In this document: in pieces, positions 1-12,916 of the stretch
Position numbering within the stretch: position 1 is the stretch's first letter
Layout of the letters: each line of letters starts with the position of its first letter
From: Pseudophaeomoniella oleicola
Taxonomy: Eukaryota > Ascomycota > Eurotiomycetes > Phaeomoniellales > Phaeomoniellaceae
Direction of reading: 5' to 3'
Assembly: GCA_003868215.1 (NCBI GenBank)
Contig: QWDQ01000046.1
Coordinates: 1 to 64,000 of the forward strand
Length of the DNA: 64,000 bases
Notes under the pieces: model-generated
What the model was told of the DNA's origin: nothing
What the model saw: the letters and a program-made list of their open reading frames with translations, nothing else
Database searches by the model: none
Program-made: the position numbers and the translations under genes

Positions 1-112
1 TGACCCGCCTCATGAACAAAATGAAAGACCAGACCTCATCTTCCCCATCCGACCCGACCACCACGGCCGACCCCCCCCCCCCCCCCCCCCGGTCCCCCCC
101 CCCCCCACCCCC

Positions 113-162
<50 letters not shown>

Positions 163-635
163 CCCCACTCAATATCAACAACACCATGCTAATTTACGAA
201 CCAAAAACCCATACATTTACCATCGTCCCCCCCACCAACCCCCCTTTTTGAAACACAGCAGCAGCAGCAGCAGCAGCAGCAACCCTTGTCTGAAAAATTT
301 AGGGTAGGGTAGAGTAGGATATCAAGTAGATAGTAGATAGTAGAAAGAAGAAAGAAGAAAGAAAAATGATAACAATTTATTTTTTTCTTTTCCTTTCTTT
401 TTTTTCTTTCTTTCTTGACTAGTATTGTTTGTTTTTTATGTGTGTGGTGGAAGGAAGGAAGGATGGATGGATGGATGGATGGATGGTATATCTATGTACA
501 TGTACCTTAATTACCTATGCAAAACAAAGGAATAAAAAGATATATATTATGGGATAATAGGATAATGGGATATAGGATACATTGGGAGATAATAGGTAGG
601 TAGGTAGGTACCTACCAGATTATCTACCTACCTAC
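1..635. other. gene-free, microsatellite-rich window edge
   Basis: No gene can be supported here. The stretch holds a C homopolymer run (71-149) followed by ten A, eight CAG units (256-279), a GGAA/GGAT run (449-486), and an inverted pair of TAGG/CCTA runs (593-640) that reaches the stop codon of the neighbouring rhodanese gene. A proline-rich open frame at 12-251 is only the translation of the C run. Confidence 0.8.
71..149. repeat. poly-C tract
   Basis: An almost pure C run of about 79 bases, broken only by a GGT at 91-93 and two single A, ends in ten A. Such a run is close to the limit of reliable sequencing, so its true length is uncertain. Confidence 0.9.
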
Positions 636-1386
636 CTACCTCTCAACATCCCCCCCTTTCCCCTCCCACTCCCTCCAACTCCCCGGAAACTCGCCCACCC
701 GCCTCCCAAACCCGGCCTCTTGCGCCAACCTCGCGGCCGCCCTGCTCCTCACACCGGCCTTGCAGTAGAAAATCACGTCCGTCGTGCCGGGGTCCGGGCG
801 AGGCATGTCGAAGCGATCCTCGAAGTCGGCGGGGGTTAAGAATGCGAAGTCGGGGGATGTGCCGATCGGGATGTTGATGGAGGTGGGGATGCGGCCGGTG
901 TGGGAGAGTTCGGAGGGTTCGCGGACGTCTGTTGTTGTTGTTGTGGAAGCGTTAGTGGTGGGTGGATGGATTGGGGGAAGGGTTGGGATGGTATCGGAGA
1001 GACGTACCGATGATTATTCTCTCCTGCTTAGGGTTCTTGACGAATTCTTTCATGTCTTCAAATGTATACTGCTTGATCTCCGGTCTGCCCTTGGGATCTA
1101 GTCTCGTCGAAGTCGAAGGCCGCATCTGATTCGCATCTGACGTCGACGTGATCGGCGCAAACCCTCCTGCTCCTGCTTTGGATGATCCATCATCGTCGCG
1201 TCTGAGAGGTCGGGTCGTGCTTAGGTACCGCGAGTGGTATGGCGAGGGGGAAGAGGAGAAGATGGAGGAGGATGCGTATAGGCGCAGGGAGGGTGGTGGT
1301 GTGTGAGAGGGTGTCGTGAGGAGAGGAGATGGGGAGCTTGAAGAGGAGGAGCGCGATATGAGAGTAAAAGCTCGTTTGGATGCCAT
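636..1386 (-). CDS. rhodanese-domain protein, probably mitochondrial
   Basis: This encodes a single-domain sulfurtransferase of about 223 residues. I see exon 1 at 1386-1008 and exon 2 at 928-636, joined across a 79-base GT-AG intron in phase 1. The junction recreates the family signature IIDVREPSEL, which strongly supports the model. Further on are GRIPTSINIPIG and the active-site loop CKAGVRSRAA, whose Cys carries the persulfide in the family. The first 60 residues are rich in Ser, Arg and Pro with almost no acidic residues and contain RYLSTTRPLRR, which looks like a mitochondrial presequence. It resembles fungal thiosulfate sulfurtransferases of the yeast RDL type. The C-terminal coding strand becomes strongly G-rich, unlike the C-rich first half. 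Its physiological acceptor cannot be read from sequence. Confidence 0.9.
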
Positions 1387-1660
1387 GATCCCTTGTTTCT
1401 TTTTCTCGGCTTCTTTTCAAAACAACCAAAAGCCTGTTCCAACTAGTATCGTGACCCTGTCAGTAACTGAGAAAGAAAAGTCTTCTGTTTTTCATATATC
1501 ACTGCGACAACTTTTCTGATACTGAGTTGGGGAATTAAATTATGATGTTATTAAGCTATGATATTAATTAATTACTTAAGCTAAGCTTAAGCTTACGGGA
1601 TCGCTGGCGTCATTTTGGGGGGGAAGGGGGTTTAGTCGCTATAGTTGCCTTATTTATAGA

Positions 1661-1698
<38 letters not shown>

Positions 1699-1959
1699 AA
1701 CGAGACTGGGGTTTTGAGTGGGTTGGTCAGGGAGAGTCACTTAGAATTTATGGTATAGTATGACGGAAGTATAGATATATATAGCTGATTCTTATCTGCT
1801 TTCATTGCTGCTATTGTCTGTGCGTGTGTCTGGAAGAAGTCTTGTGAATGTATAGTGTATGCATAGTTCTCTATTCTATTCACTAGTTTATTGTATCGTA
1901 TTCTATTCTATTCATGAAAAGGCATGACGGTCAGATGAAATCTCGCTCGTGGGCTAGGA
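1387..1959. other. intergenic, GA repeat
   Basis: A promoter region for the rhodanese gene and the 3' flank of the Old Yellow Enzyme gene. It holds a GA microsatellite at about 1667-1695 and AT-rich sequence with repeated TTAATTA and AAGCTTAAGC words. I see no coding sequence. Confidence 0.7.
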
Positions 1960-3057
1960 TCACCACTTCGCTTCAGTGGCCGCCTTGTAATCAGTATACC
2001 CGTGGGCTTCGGTCGCGTTGTAGAACAAGTCTCTGTTGTACGGCTCTTCGGGGACGTCGAACTTCCACCGTCTCGGCAGGTCAGGGTTGCTGATGAACAG
2101 CCTACCCATGACGATGGCCGTGTTGGGCTCATTGTCGGCCAATTGAGTCGCCGACGCCTTTTTGTAACCCCCGGCACGGAAGAAGACACGATCCTTGCCC
2201 CAGGCCTTGTGGATGAAGTCGATCTGTTTCTTGGCCTCGGGTTCGATGTCGGCGTTACCGGCGATGCGGCTTTCGACGGCGTGGATGTACGCGAGATCGG
2301 GGTATCGTGCGGCAAGTTGCTCGGCGAAGTATTTGAATTGGGGGACTGGGTCTTGCATGCCCATGCCTTGGAAGGTCGAGTAGGGCGACAGACGGATTCC
2401 GACGCGGTCTTGGCCGGCGACTTCGGTGATTGCATCCAATATCCTCAAGCTGAAGCGAGTACGGTTCTCGATTGAACCGCCGTACTCATCCGTGCGGTTG
2501 TTGGATGTGTCCTCGAGGAATTGGTCTGGGAGATATCCGTTTGCATTGTGCAATTCCACCCCATCGAAGCCGGCTTCCAGGGCATTCTTCGTCGCTTGAG
2601 CGTAGTCCCGGACGTATTCGTCGATCTCGTCATGGGTCAACGGGCGCGGCTTGCCAGAATTCTCATCCATGGGAACATCTCCCGATGAAACGTAAGGTAG
2701 ACCACGCTTCTGCATCAGCTCTGCTGGTGCGGCACGACCTAGAGCCCACAGCTGAATGTAGACATACGATCCCTCAGCATGGACAGCATCCGTAACCTTC
2801 TTCCAGGCAGCGATCTGATCCTTATTCCAGATCCCCGGGGCGTGGGGATACAGACCAGCTTTCTCAGAGATGAACGAAGCTTCTGTAATGAGCAGCGTCC
2901 CGGGCGTCGAGGCACGTTGTCTGTAGTAGTCAACAGCCAGATCGGTATGTACAAAGTTGTCGTCGGCACGGAAGCGTGTCAAAGGAGCCATCACAACTCT
3001 GTGGTTGAGCTGCATGCGGCCCACTTTGAGGGGTTGGAAGAGAGCTGCTGGAGCCAT
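1960..3057 (-). CDS. Old Yellow Enzyme family NADPH-dependent flavin oxidoreductase
   Basis: An intronless gene for a 365-residue FMN enzyme of the NADH:flavin oxidoreductase/OYE family. These enzymes reduce activated C=C bonds of enones and related electrophiles with NADPH. Visible family marks are the start PLKVGRMQLNHRVVMAPLTR, the substrate-anchoring pair His170 and Asn173 with the proton donor Tyr175 in HNANGYL, then DQFLEDTSNNRTDEYGGS and the C-terminal phosphate-binding IVMGRLFISNPDLP. The length matches family norms, so it looks whole. There is no targeting signal, so a cytosolic site is likely. Neighbours (rhodanese, MCM3) give no pathway. Members also occur in ergot and other secondary pathways, but nothing here points that way. 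Confidence 0.95.
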   Translation of the reverse strand: MAPAALFQPLKVGRMQLNHRVVMAPLTRFRADDNFVHTDLAVDYYRQRASTPGTLLITEASFISEKAGLYPHAPGIWNKDQIAAWKKVTDAVHAEGSYVYIQLWALGRAAPAELMQKRGLPYVSSGDVPMDENSGKPRPLTHDEIDEYVRDYAQATKNALEAGFDGVELHNANGYLPDQFLEDTSNNRTDEYGGSIENRTRFSLRILDAITEVAGQDRVGIRLSPYSTFQGMGMQDPVPQFKYFAEQLAARYPDLAYIHAVESRIAGNADIEPEAKKQIDFIHKAWGKDRVFFRAGGYKKASATQLADNEPNTAIVMGRLFISNPDLPRRWKFDVPEEPYNRDLFYNATEAHGYTDYKAATEAKW

Positions 3058-3899
3058 TGTTCTGAATGTTGATACAGAAGTAGAATTATTTCCTAATAAT
3101 ATCCAAATGACAAAGTCCCTAACTCACTCAAGAAGATCCAAAGGAGAAGTAGGAGCAGAAGTAGAAGCAAATATTTTTATATCTTGCCACAGTACAAAAG
3201 AAAGAAAAACCCCCTCTTCGGCAAGTCAAGTCTTCCTTTACAAATAAAGAAAAAGTAAAAGCCAACCCACCATCATTCACTCACTGTCTTGCTTGCTTGT
3301 TAATACTACGTAGTAAAATAGGGCGCCTTGATCTGGTGATTACCAAGACGCCTGATCAACCCAGCCAAATTCCAGATTCAAAGGCATTGAAACTTTCCCA
3401 CTACGGAAGTTGAGATCGGTCTGTCTCCTGTAACTATTACAACTACCGTAGTAATTAATTAGGTCCATGGAATGTCCTAGATGTCCTACACACACGAAGA
3501 GAGTAAGTGATTGACTTGAGAACAATGATGCGAGGCGGCTGAAACGGCCGCTTGTTCGACGCTTGACGCTCCTGGTTCCGGGTTTAATTACTAATCATTA
3601 ATACTGAACTTTCGGAATCGCTTGGGAAATGGGATTATTGCTAAGCAAGTCAAGAACATGTTGGTTCTCCTACTAATTACTACCAGGCGTCTCATGATTG
3701 CAAACATGCCACTGAGTGTTAATATTATTCTAAGACTGGGTATGATGGCTGCTTTCTGCTTGTCCATGTAGGTACCTTAATTACCTGATGCATCTGAACA
3801 GGAAACTAGAAAAATCATTGCGCTCGTCGTCGTTCATCATGCCCTCGCTGGTCCCCCCGAAACCTGTGATTCCAATTGCAAACGCCGTCGTCTCATCAT
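3058..3899. other. intergenic
   Basis: This lies between the start of the Old Yellow Enzyme gene and the end of MCM3. It holds a perfect TACTACGTAGTA palindrome at 3304-3315. I see no conserved protein in either strand. Confidence 0.7.
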
Positions 3900-6721
<2,822 letters not shown>

Positions 6722-6884
6722 CCTGCCACTTTTGCGCTGTAGTTGTTTCGTAAAAGTGAGGTCAGTTTAAGCAGTCAAGATATACTGAAAACGAAACGGG
6801 CTCGTGGTTGTGAGGTGGTAGCACTGGCAGAGGTGTTGTAAACATTTCATCCCCAGTTTCTTTTTCACTTATCGCCTGGCTGGT

Positions 6885-6909
6885 CGACGCGCGACGCGAA
6901 AAGACGCGT
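6885..6909. promoter_or_regulatory. MCB/E2F-like G1/S boxes upstream of MCM3
   Basis: About 165-190 bases before the MCM3 start lies a tight group of CG words: CGACGCGCGACGCGAAAA and then ACGCGT at 6904-6909. ACGCGT is the MluI cell-cycle box bound by the MBF (Mbp1/Swi6) family in fungi, and GACGCGAAA is the E2F-like variant. Their position in front of a licensing gene fits G1/S control. The rest of the 481-base gap (6722-7202) shows nothing else that I can name. Confidence 0.7.
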
Positions 6910-7202
6910 CTCGCTCACCCTTTTTAATTGCCTGCATTAGCGCGTTAAACGGAGCGGTGTAAAGTCACCGATGCTGACGCTTCAAAGAAGTAAACACTCA
7001 CTCTTCCACCAAAGATTTATATGATGATCAACATCAGCTCTTCATGATTCAGCATGACCGACGCACTGGAAATATATAAAAGTTGTCTTTCGTTCGGTAC
7101 TATGGATGAAGGAGTGTCTCAATACCTGTGGTCCCTTTTACTGCTACATAGTAGTCTACGCGAATTTGACCCCTCAAATCAATGTCTCCCCATGTCGATA
7201 CA

Positions 7203-8978
7203 TCAAGAACGCTTCTGTTTGACACTCCTCCACTCCATTGACAGTGCACCAATGACCAGTAGACTTGCCAATACTGTCGGTAAAATGAAGGTCTGCGTCA
7301 AACTCTTGTCATAAGAGGAGAGGATCTTTGTCAGTTGTGCAGCAGTGAGTGTACCAGTCTCATTGGCGTGGGATCTGATATCAGATAAACCCATTGATTC
7401 AAGCTGCGCCACATCTGCAGTGGGGATCGCGTAGTGGAGGTTTTGCGTCAACTTTGTCTCGAAAATATTCAGGGCCGCGGCGTTGAAGATTGCAGGACCA
7501 AGGGCTTGTGCAAACAAGATGATCGAGCTTCCAATGGCAGCGTCCTGCTTGTTCAGGACGGTTTGAGAGGCTATCTGCGGGGTCTGGAACCCCAATCCCG
7601 CGGCTAATCCAAAGAACGCTTGGAAGCCCATGATCTTAACTATGTTTGCGTCGGCTTTCAGCGTCGTAATTAGCCCTGTAGAGACTGGTAAAAGAACACT
7701 GGTCGTGACGGCAAAGATGCTGTAATACCCAACGACGGACGTCGTTATCCCTGCGAAAAGAGCTGCAATGATGAAGCCTATGATGATGGGAAGGATCAAA
7801 AGGCCGGACTTCGTAGCAGAGAATCCCCGCACAGACTGGAAGTATATAGGCATCTGTAGCATCGTGAGCAGCTGTCCGTGACAGGAACAAGAGAAGCAGT
7901 TGAAACTGACGTAGTAAGTGATAACAGATATACTCGAATTAGTACAGAAGATGAACCATGCGCTCGCCAAAATGGTACGTTGTTTCAAGATTCGAGGGGG
8001 TAGAACTGCGGACTCCTGTCTCTTATGCTGGTACCACGAGAACAAGGCCAACAAGATGCCGAACACCACCAGTAGGGCGATGATGTGAGTACTGCCCCAG
8101 CCATACTTTGTGCCTGCCCATTGAAGGGCTAGCAGCAAGCAAGAGATGGCAGGGACGAAGACAAGGGTGCCCAGCAGATCAATTTTCAGGAGCTTGGCCT
8201 TCCAATTGAGATCGGCGATCTCTGGTGGTGAGGGGATGGATGGGAGAAAGAAAGCCACAATCAGAATGGTGATCGCACCGATAGGTAGATTGATATAGAA
8301 ACACCACCTCCAGGACAGTGCATCGGTGAGGATGCCTCCTAGAAGGGGGGCCCCTATCTCAGATAACCCTTCAACAGCAGCACCAATGGAGTTGAAAATC
8401 GAGCGACGGCGGAGGGGAATGAAATGGCGCGTCAAGGTGAAGCAACCGGCGTAAATGCCAGCCTAGGACAGAGCATCTCAGTGATTCTGGGCATTCTGTA
8501 TCGGCAACAACGTACATACCTGACCAAGACCGCAGATGGCACGTCCGAGAATAAATATTTTTGAATTTGGAGCTATTCCGGATACAAAGGATCCTACGAG
8601 AAGGATCACATTGGCCACGATGAATGCCCTTTTCACCGAGTAGACTGCATAGACTTTGCCGTAAGCGAACTGGAAGCTGCAAGACGTCAGGCGGTAAGCC
8701 GAAGAGTACCACGCAATATCTGATATCGTATGAAAATCGTTGGTAATCTTGGGCACCGCTGTCGTCAGGATCGTGCTGTCCATGCTAACGACAATCAAGG
8801 CAGAGCAGACGGCGACGACCAAAAGAACGAGCTTATGTCCGGATATGTACTGTTCTTCAGTCTCCGACGCTGGCTCGATGAGTTCCATTGGTTCTGTGGT
8901 GGCATTTTGACTTCTTCCGCCATGTGTTGCTGCTGCAAGGGAGGCTGTCTTTTCTGCAGTATTGATCGGCTCTGCCAT
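7203..8978 (-). CDS. major facilitator drug:H+ antiporter (DHA2/14-TM type)
   Basis: A plasma-membrane multidrug or toxin efflux carrier of about 553 residues. Exons are 8978-8520, 8462-7911 and 7853-7203. The second intron (7910-7854) is 57 bases long, so it leaves the frame open if kept. I call it an intron because removal restores VITYYMPIYFQSVRG, the usual family junction, and its ends are GTCAGT and CTACAG. After a polar N-terminal tail of about 46 residues comes TM1 (HKLVLLVVAVCSALIVVSMD), then DSTILTTAVPKI, motif A-like FAYGKVYAVYSVKRAF, and antiporter motif C-like GAPLLGGILTD. Many hydrophobic segments follow and the protein ends in a short basic tail. The substrate cannot be predicted. 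It is not clearly linked to a cluster, since the next gene is a Zn2Cys6 regulator more than 2 kb away. Confidence 0.92.
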
Positions 8979-11087
8979 GTCAAGGCTGACGGCACCTTTC
9001 GGGTGACCCTTTGCCTAAGACTTAGGCATTAACAGGCACGACCGACATATGCGTAGAATATCACAAAGGTGACACGGGGCCTGATGCAGAAGCGCGGCAG
9101 CCTGGCTTATATGTATGTCAACAAAGGGTCTGCGATCGTATCATCTTACGAGTAGCAACAACTGTGTTCCGTGCTGGCACCGAATTTCGATAGCATTGAT
9201 CTTACATCTGCGGTCGTCAGCAGCCTCGAGCTACCCGAATCCTTCCAAGCCCCATCAGATCCCTGCGGATATTAATTAAGTTGTCTGCGACGACAGAAAG
9301 GGACACTGATGCACGGTTCCTCAGGATGTGCATCGTCTGCAATGGCAGGAGAGGTCTAATAGGCAAACGCAGCAATACCAACGGCGATGGGAAATGGCAA
9401 TCGCGGTACGAACTTGATCGGCATTGCTTCTTTGGAAACCATACCGCATCGTGATCCTAACTTAATACCATATCTCTTGTGCTCTTGTCAATCAAAGGTT
9501 TTACTTTGCTGTTGCATCTTGTTGGCATTTCTAGCAATAGGTACTATTTGCGAAGGCCATCTTACGTCCATCAGGATTGGACGATGAGATCTGGGCGATG
9601 ACTGGGGAATATACTTTGGGGCCGTCGTTATCGCCTACGCTTGTCAATGTGGTGCAACAGCGATCCGATCGAGACTAGTTATTACGTAGTAAGCATTCTC
9701 ACTGAGCTGACAGCGTGGAGTGATTCAATAGACGGACACCCGCAGGGCCACGGGGGCATGTACAGGTGAACCTGAGATCTGCGTATTCCAGGTCGGTTTA
9801 GACATATTATAGTGCTTGCGGGTTGCTGCGTCTACCTTTCATACTTCATGTATCTCTTGTCAACGCCAAATACCTTGGAATCCTGTTGTCTGTCCGGAGA
9901 CAGTGAAGTTTCGCGAAAATGCACATCTGCCGTTTCAGAAACCTCTACAGTTACGCGGTGTAGGGAGTACAGTTGTCGACAAGAAACAGATCCTGGTGCC
10001 AGATGCAGTGTATAACTTAGGAAGCTGACTTTGGGCCATTGGGGAGCCAACCAAACACGGCATAACGAGACCACTAGTCACGCCACCTCTGCGAGATGCC
10101 CATCGTCAAATGTGACTACTCGGCTGGTGTCCCGCGCTGTGTGCAGCGGTAAGCTCCCGAAAGAATGGTGGTTTACAGAGTATATAGCCTGCGTAGAATC
10201 GATATCATAATATCGAAAGATCGACTAACACTGCAAACCTCCGATCACGGGCGTCGCACGGTATTTCGATAAGCTCAAAACCAAAACTGACACCACCTAG
10301 ATGAACGTGTCTTGCATCACTGTCTTGATGTGAGTTCTGATGAATCTAGAATTCACGGACGAAGATTGTAAAGTTTCCTTCGTCTACGTAGTCCTAAATT
10401 CTGCTCTATTACGTTCGTGCATCAGGAATTCTGGCGGCAGCAAGAATTGGCATGCTCAATGCATAGTACTTACCACAGCGTGCCTGCCACGGGATACCCT
10501 CGAATCTTTGAACAGGTCACATTTGCATGTTGGAAGTGATACTGGCAGAGGGACTTATCCCGGTTAGAGCTCACTTTGAACCACCAAATATTATGGACCT
10601 GTCCGAAGCACCTCGGCACACCCCTCGCCCCCGGAAAGATTTAGTTCTCCTATGAACCATTGCTCATAGTTGTGGCTGCCGCAATATAGGGCCCGTGCTT
10701 AGCATCATTTGTGAAGCCCTAGGTGGTCCTATGTATCTTGACAAGGATGTGCACGCTAAAAGGCTTATGAGCCGTCACCATCGTGAAAGGTTAGCACATG
10801 CATGGCAGGAAGCCGTCATACGCATGAATCGAGTCTTAAAATAAGAGTTCAAGACGCTTATTGCCAATGTCTTCCAAAACCTACTCAGCTAAGAGTATCG
10901 GGGATGCACACATAAAGTAGAGATACCATCTTGAACGGTCACCTCATCGGAAACTACCTTAGGTCTCCTTCCTTTTGTTCAGCTTCAATGCCGATCACTG
11001 GCTGCCTTCCATTGGTTCCCCGCTTCACTGTCAAAGGCCTGAAGTCGCTGTTGCGCTGCCCGAGGAATCTTCTCGGAATGTCTAGCG
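8979..11087. other. long intergenic gap, 2.1 kb
   Basis: No protein family is recognisable on either strand, and the short open frames have no codon pattern like the neighbouring genes. One ATTACGTAGTAA palindrome occurs near 9681. The first part must hold the transporter promoter. Nothing identifies a transposon. Confidence 0.6.
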
Positions 11088-12916
11088 TCAGTGGTTTGCT
11101 GAACGGCTGTTATCTGCAGGGAAAACGGTTCGTAGAGAGAAGGCGGGCGGACCTGCTTCGGGCGCGGAGAGGCGCACATCCGGATACTCGTCGAAGAACT
11201 CCTTTGTAAGGCTCCAGAATTTGAGATCGAAGGAGCTGCGTGTGAAAGCCTCAGATAGCCGATACATACCAGTATTTTCATCTGCAACGTAGATATCGTC
11301 AACGGAGTAGGGCCAAGAAAAGTGAAACGTGCGAAAGAAGAGATTCCAGAATCTGTCGGTCTGGAATCGTGCGGGATCTTGGATCATTCTCTCACGGAGA
11401 CCAGGCCTGAGAAACGGTTAGAGAAGAGGAACCAAGCGAAAAGCAACATAAAGATATCGCTCCTACCAGGGTACGTAGTTTATGATGTGTCCAGGCCCCA
11501 GTGGCTGTTGCCATGGGCGAGGATGATAGAATTCGGGAATTGACGAGATCGGAACCGAGTCTGGGGAAGCAAAGTACTGCACGTGTCGTTAATAAGCTGG
11601 TTCTGGCACTGACCCCATTGAAGCCAACCTTTGCGACTCTCCGTAACATACGAAGTGCTCCCATCCGGTTCAAAGGAGAACACTGAGAAAGAGCGGCCTC
11701 ATCCCACATCTCAATGACTCCGAATTGTGGATCTAAGGCGATCTCACGTTTGAGTTCTGCCCACCCGCGTGATGTCGCAATGGCTATGATGTGATCGTCC
11801 AGGCACTCTGTGAAGTCGTTGTACAGCGCAGGGAGCTTTTGCACCGACTCGGAATAGTGCAACAGTTGCAGAAATATGGATTGAGATCCGGGAGCATCGT
11901 CCGAAGTATATCGCGGGACTTGCAGACTTTGGTGACTGATGGCGAGGGATGTGTCCTTGGCGAACCGCTCGTTAACTGGAGATTTCGGCGTACTGCTAAG
12001 GTTGCTCTCGCTCTCAGCGGCGAGATGTAAAATAGAGCGGCTTGTTTCAGAGGACCAGATTATAGTATTCGGGTCCCTGTGCGCACTCGTACGTATAGGC
12101 GTGGGTATGGGCACAATCGTCTCTGATACCGTATCCGTCCTCACCTGCTCTTGACCAAGGTCGCCCATATGCGGATCAGGATGAGGCTTGCGACCTATAC
12201 CTTCGTATGCTTGTGGTACAGCAGCACTACTCCGCAATTGGTGAAGTATTTGTAATGCTTCCTGTTCCGGTGCATGCTGCAATTGGTATATGAGGTTCGC
12301 GTTCTCGTCGAGCGAGTCCCTTAGGCCCAGAGTTCGTAGATCCGGCCCAGAACCAGTGTCCGACTGCTCATTTGCTGCTTTGCCTGGGCTTGAGTTCGCT
12401 ATGCCATGATTTGGTCGGCGAGGCACATCTGCTTGATGTTTCGTAGATGCGCAGTCTTCTGCAACTCTTTCAAGATGCTTTGCAACCTGGTCTAGAGAGC
12501 CCGCAGCCTGTAGAAGGGGAGCTACTTCCTGTAGTCTTTTGGTCCCAGGCTCATGTAAGAGACGAAGAAGCTGGTGAAGAACGCGTCGGTGCGTGTCGAG
12601 ATCGTCTTGAATCCTCTTGACTGAGAACTTCCGTCTCCCATCTAGCGAAAGATCCACGACGCACTCGAGATGATCGACCTTGCACGGATCGCAGGGTAGA
12701 GGCCGGCCACTGCACTGAGTTGCAAGTCAGGGGGACCGATATAGCAGCAAGGCATCGAGGAGACCAACGCACCTTGATCTTCCTTCGTTTGCATGCCAGG
12801 CAAGCCGTCGTTGCCCGTCTTTTGACCTCGTCGGCAGTAATGTGGGTGACGGACGTTATTTGCGGACTTACCTTTGGTCTTCCAGGATCGTTTGGATAGA
12901 TTGGACGGAACGCCAT
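11088..12916 (-). CDS. Zn2Cys6 fungal transcription factor with DUF3425-like C-terminal part
   Basis: A nuclear regulator of about 552 residues in my model: exons 12916-12773, 12714-11629, 11576-11467 and 11406-11088. The first intron splits the zinc cluster, and splicing gives Cys39-x2-Cys-x6-Cys-x6-Cys-x2-Cys-x6-Cys (CLACKRRKIKC, then CDPCKVDHLEC). The C-terminal part reads FYHPRPWQQPLGPGHIIN, YVPWPGLRERMI and FWNLFFRTFHFSWPY, similar to the conserved region found in many fungal bZIP and Zn2Cys6 proteins. Two points are uncertain. The intron at 11628-11577 uses a weak GTTGGC donor but has a TTAAC branch and keeps phase. A GTAAGT inside exon 1 could remove 45 in-frame bases. The 3' end may also be spliced differently, because the last 25 residues look unlike protein. 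Targets are unknown. Confidence 0.85.

Noticed and set aside
12-251. Proline-rich open frame
   Set aside because: It is the translation of the C homopolymer and has no family support.
952-1101. Plus-strand frames over the rhodanese gene and read-through of its intron
   Set aside because: Splicing to the DVREP exon rebuilds a complete rhodanese domain on the minus strand.
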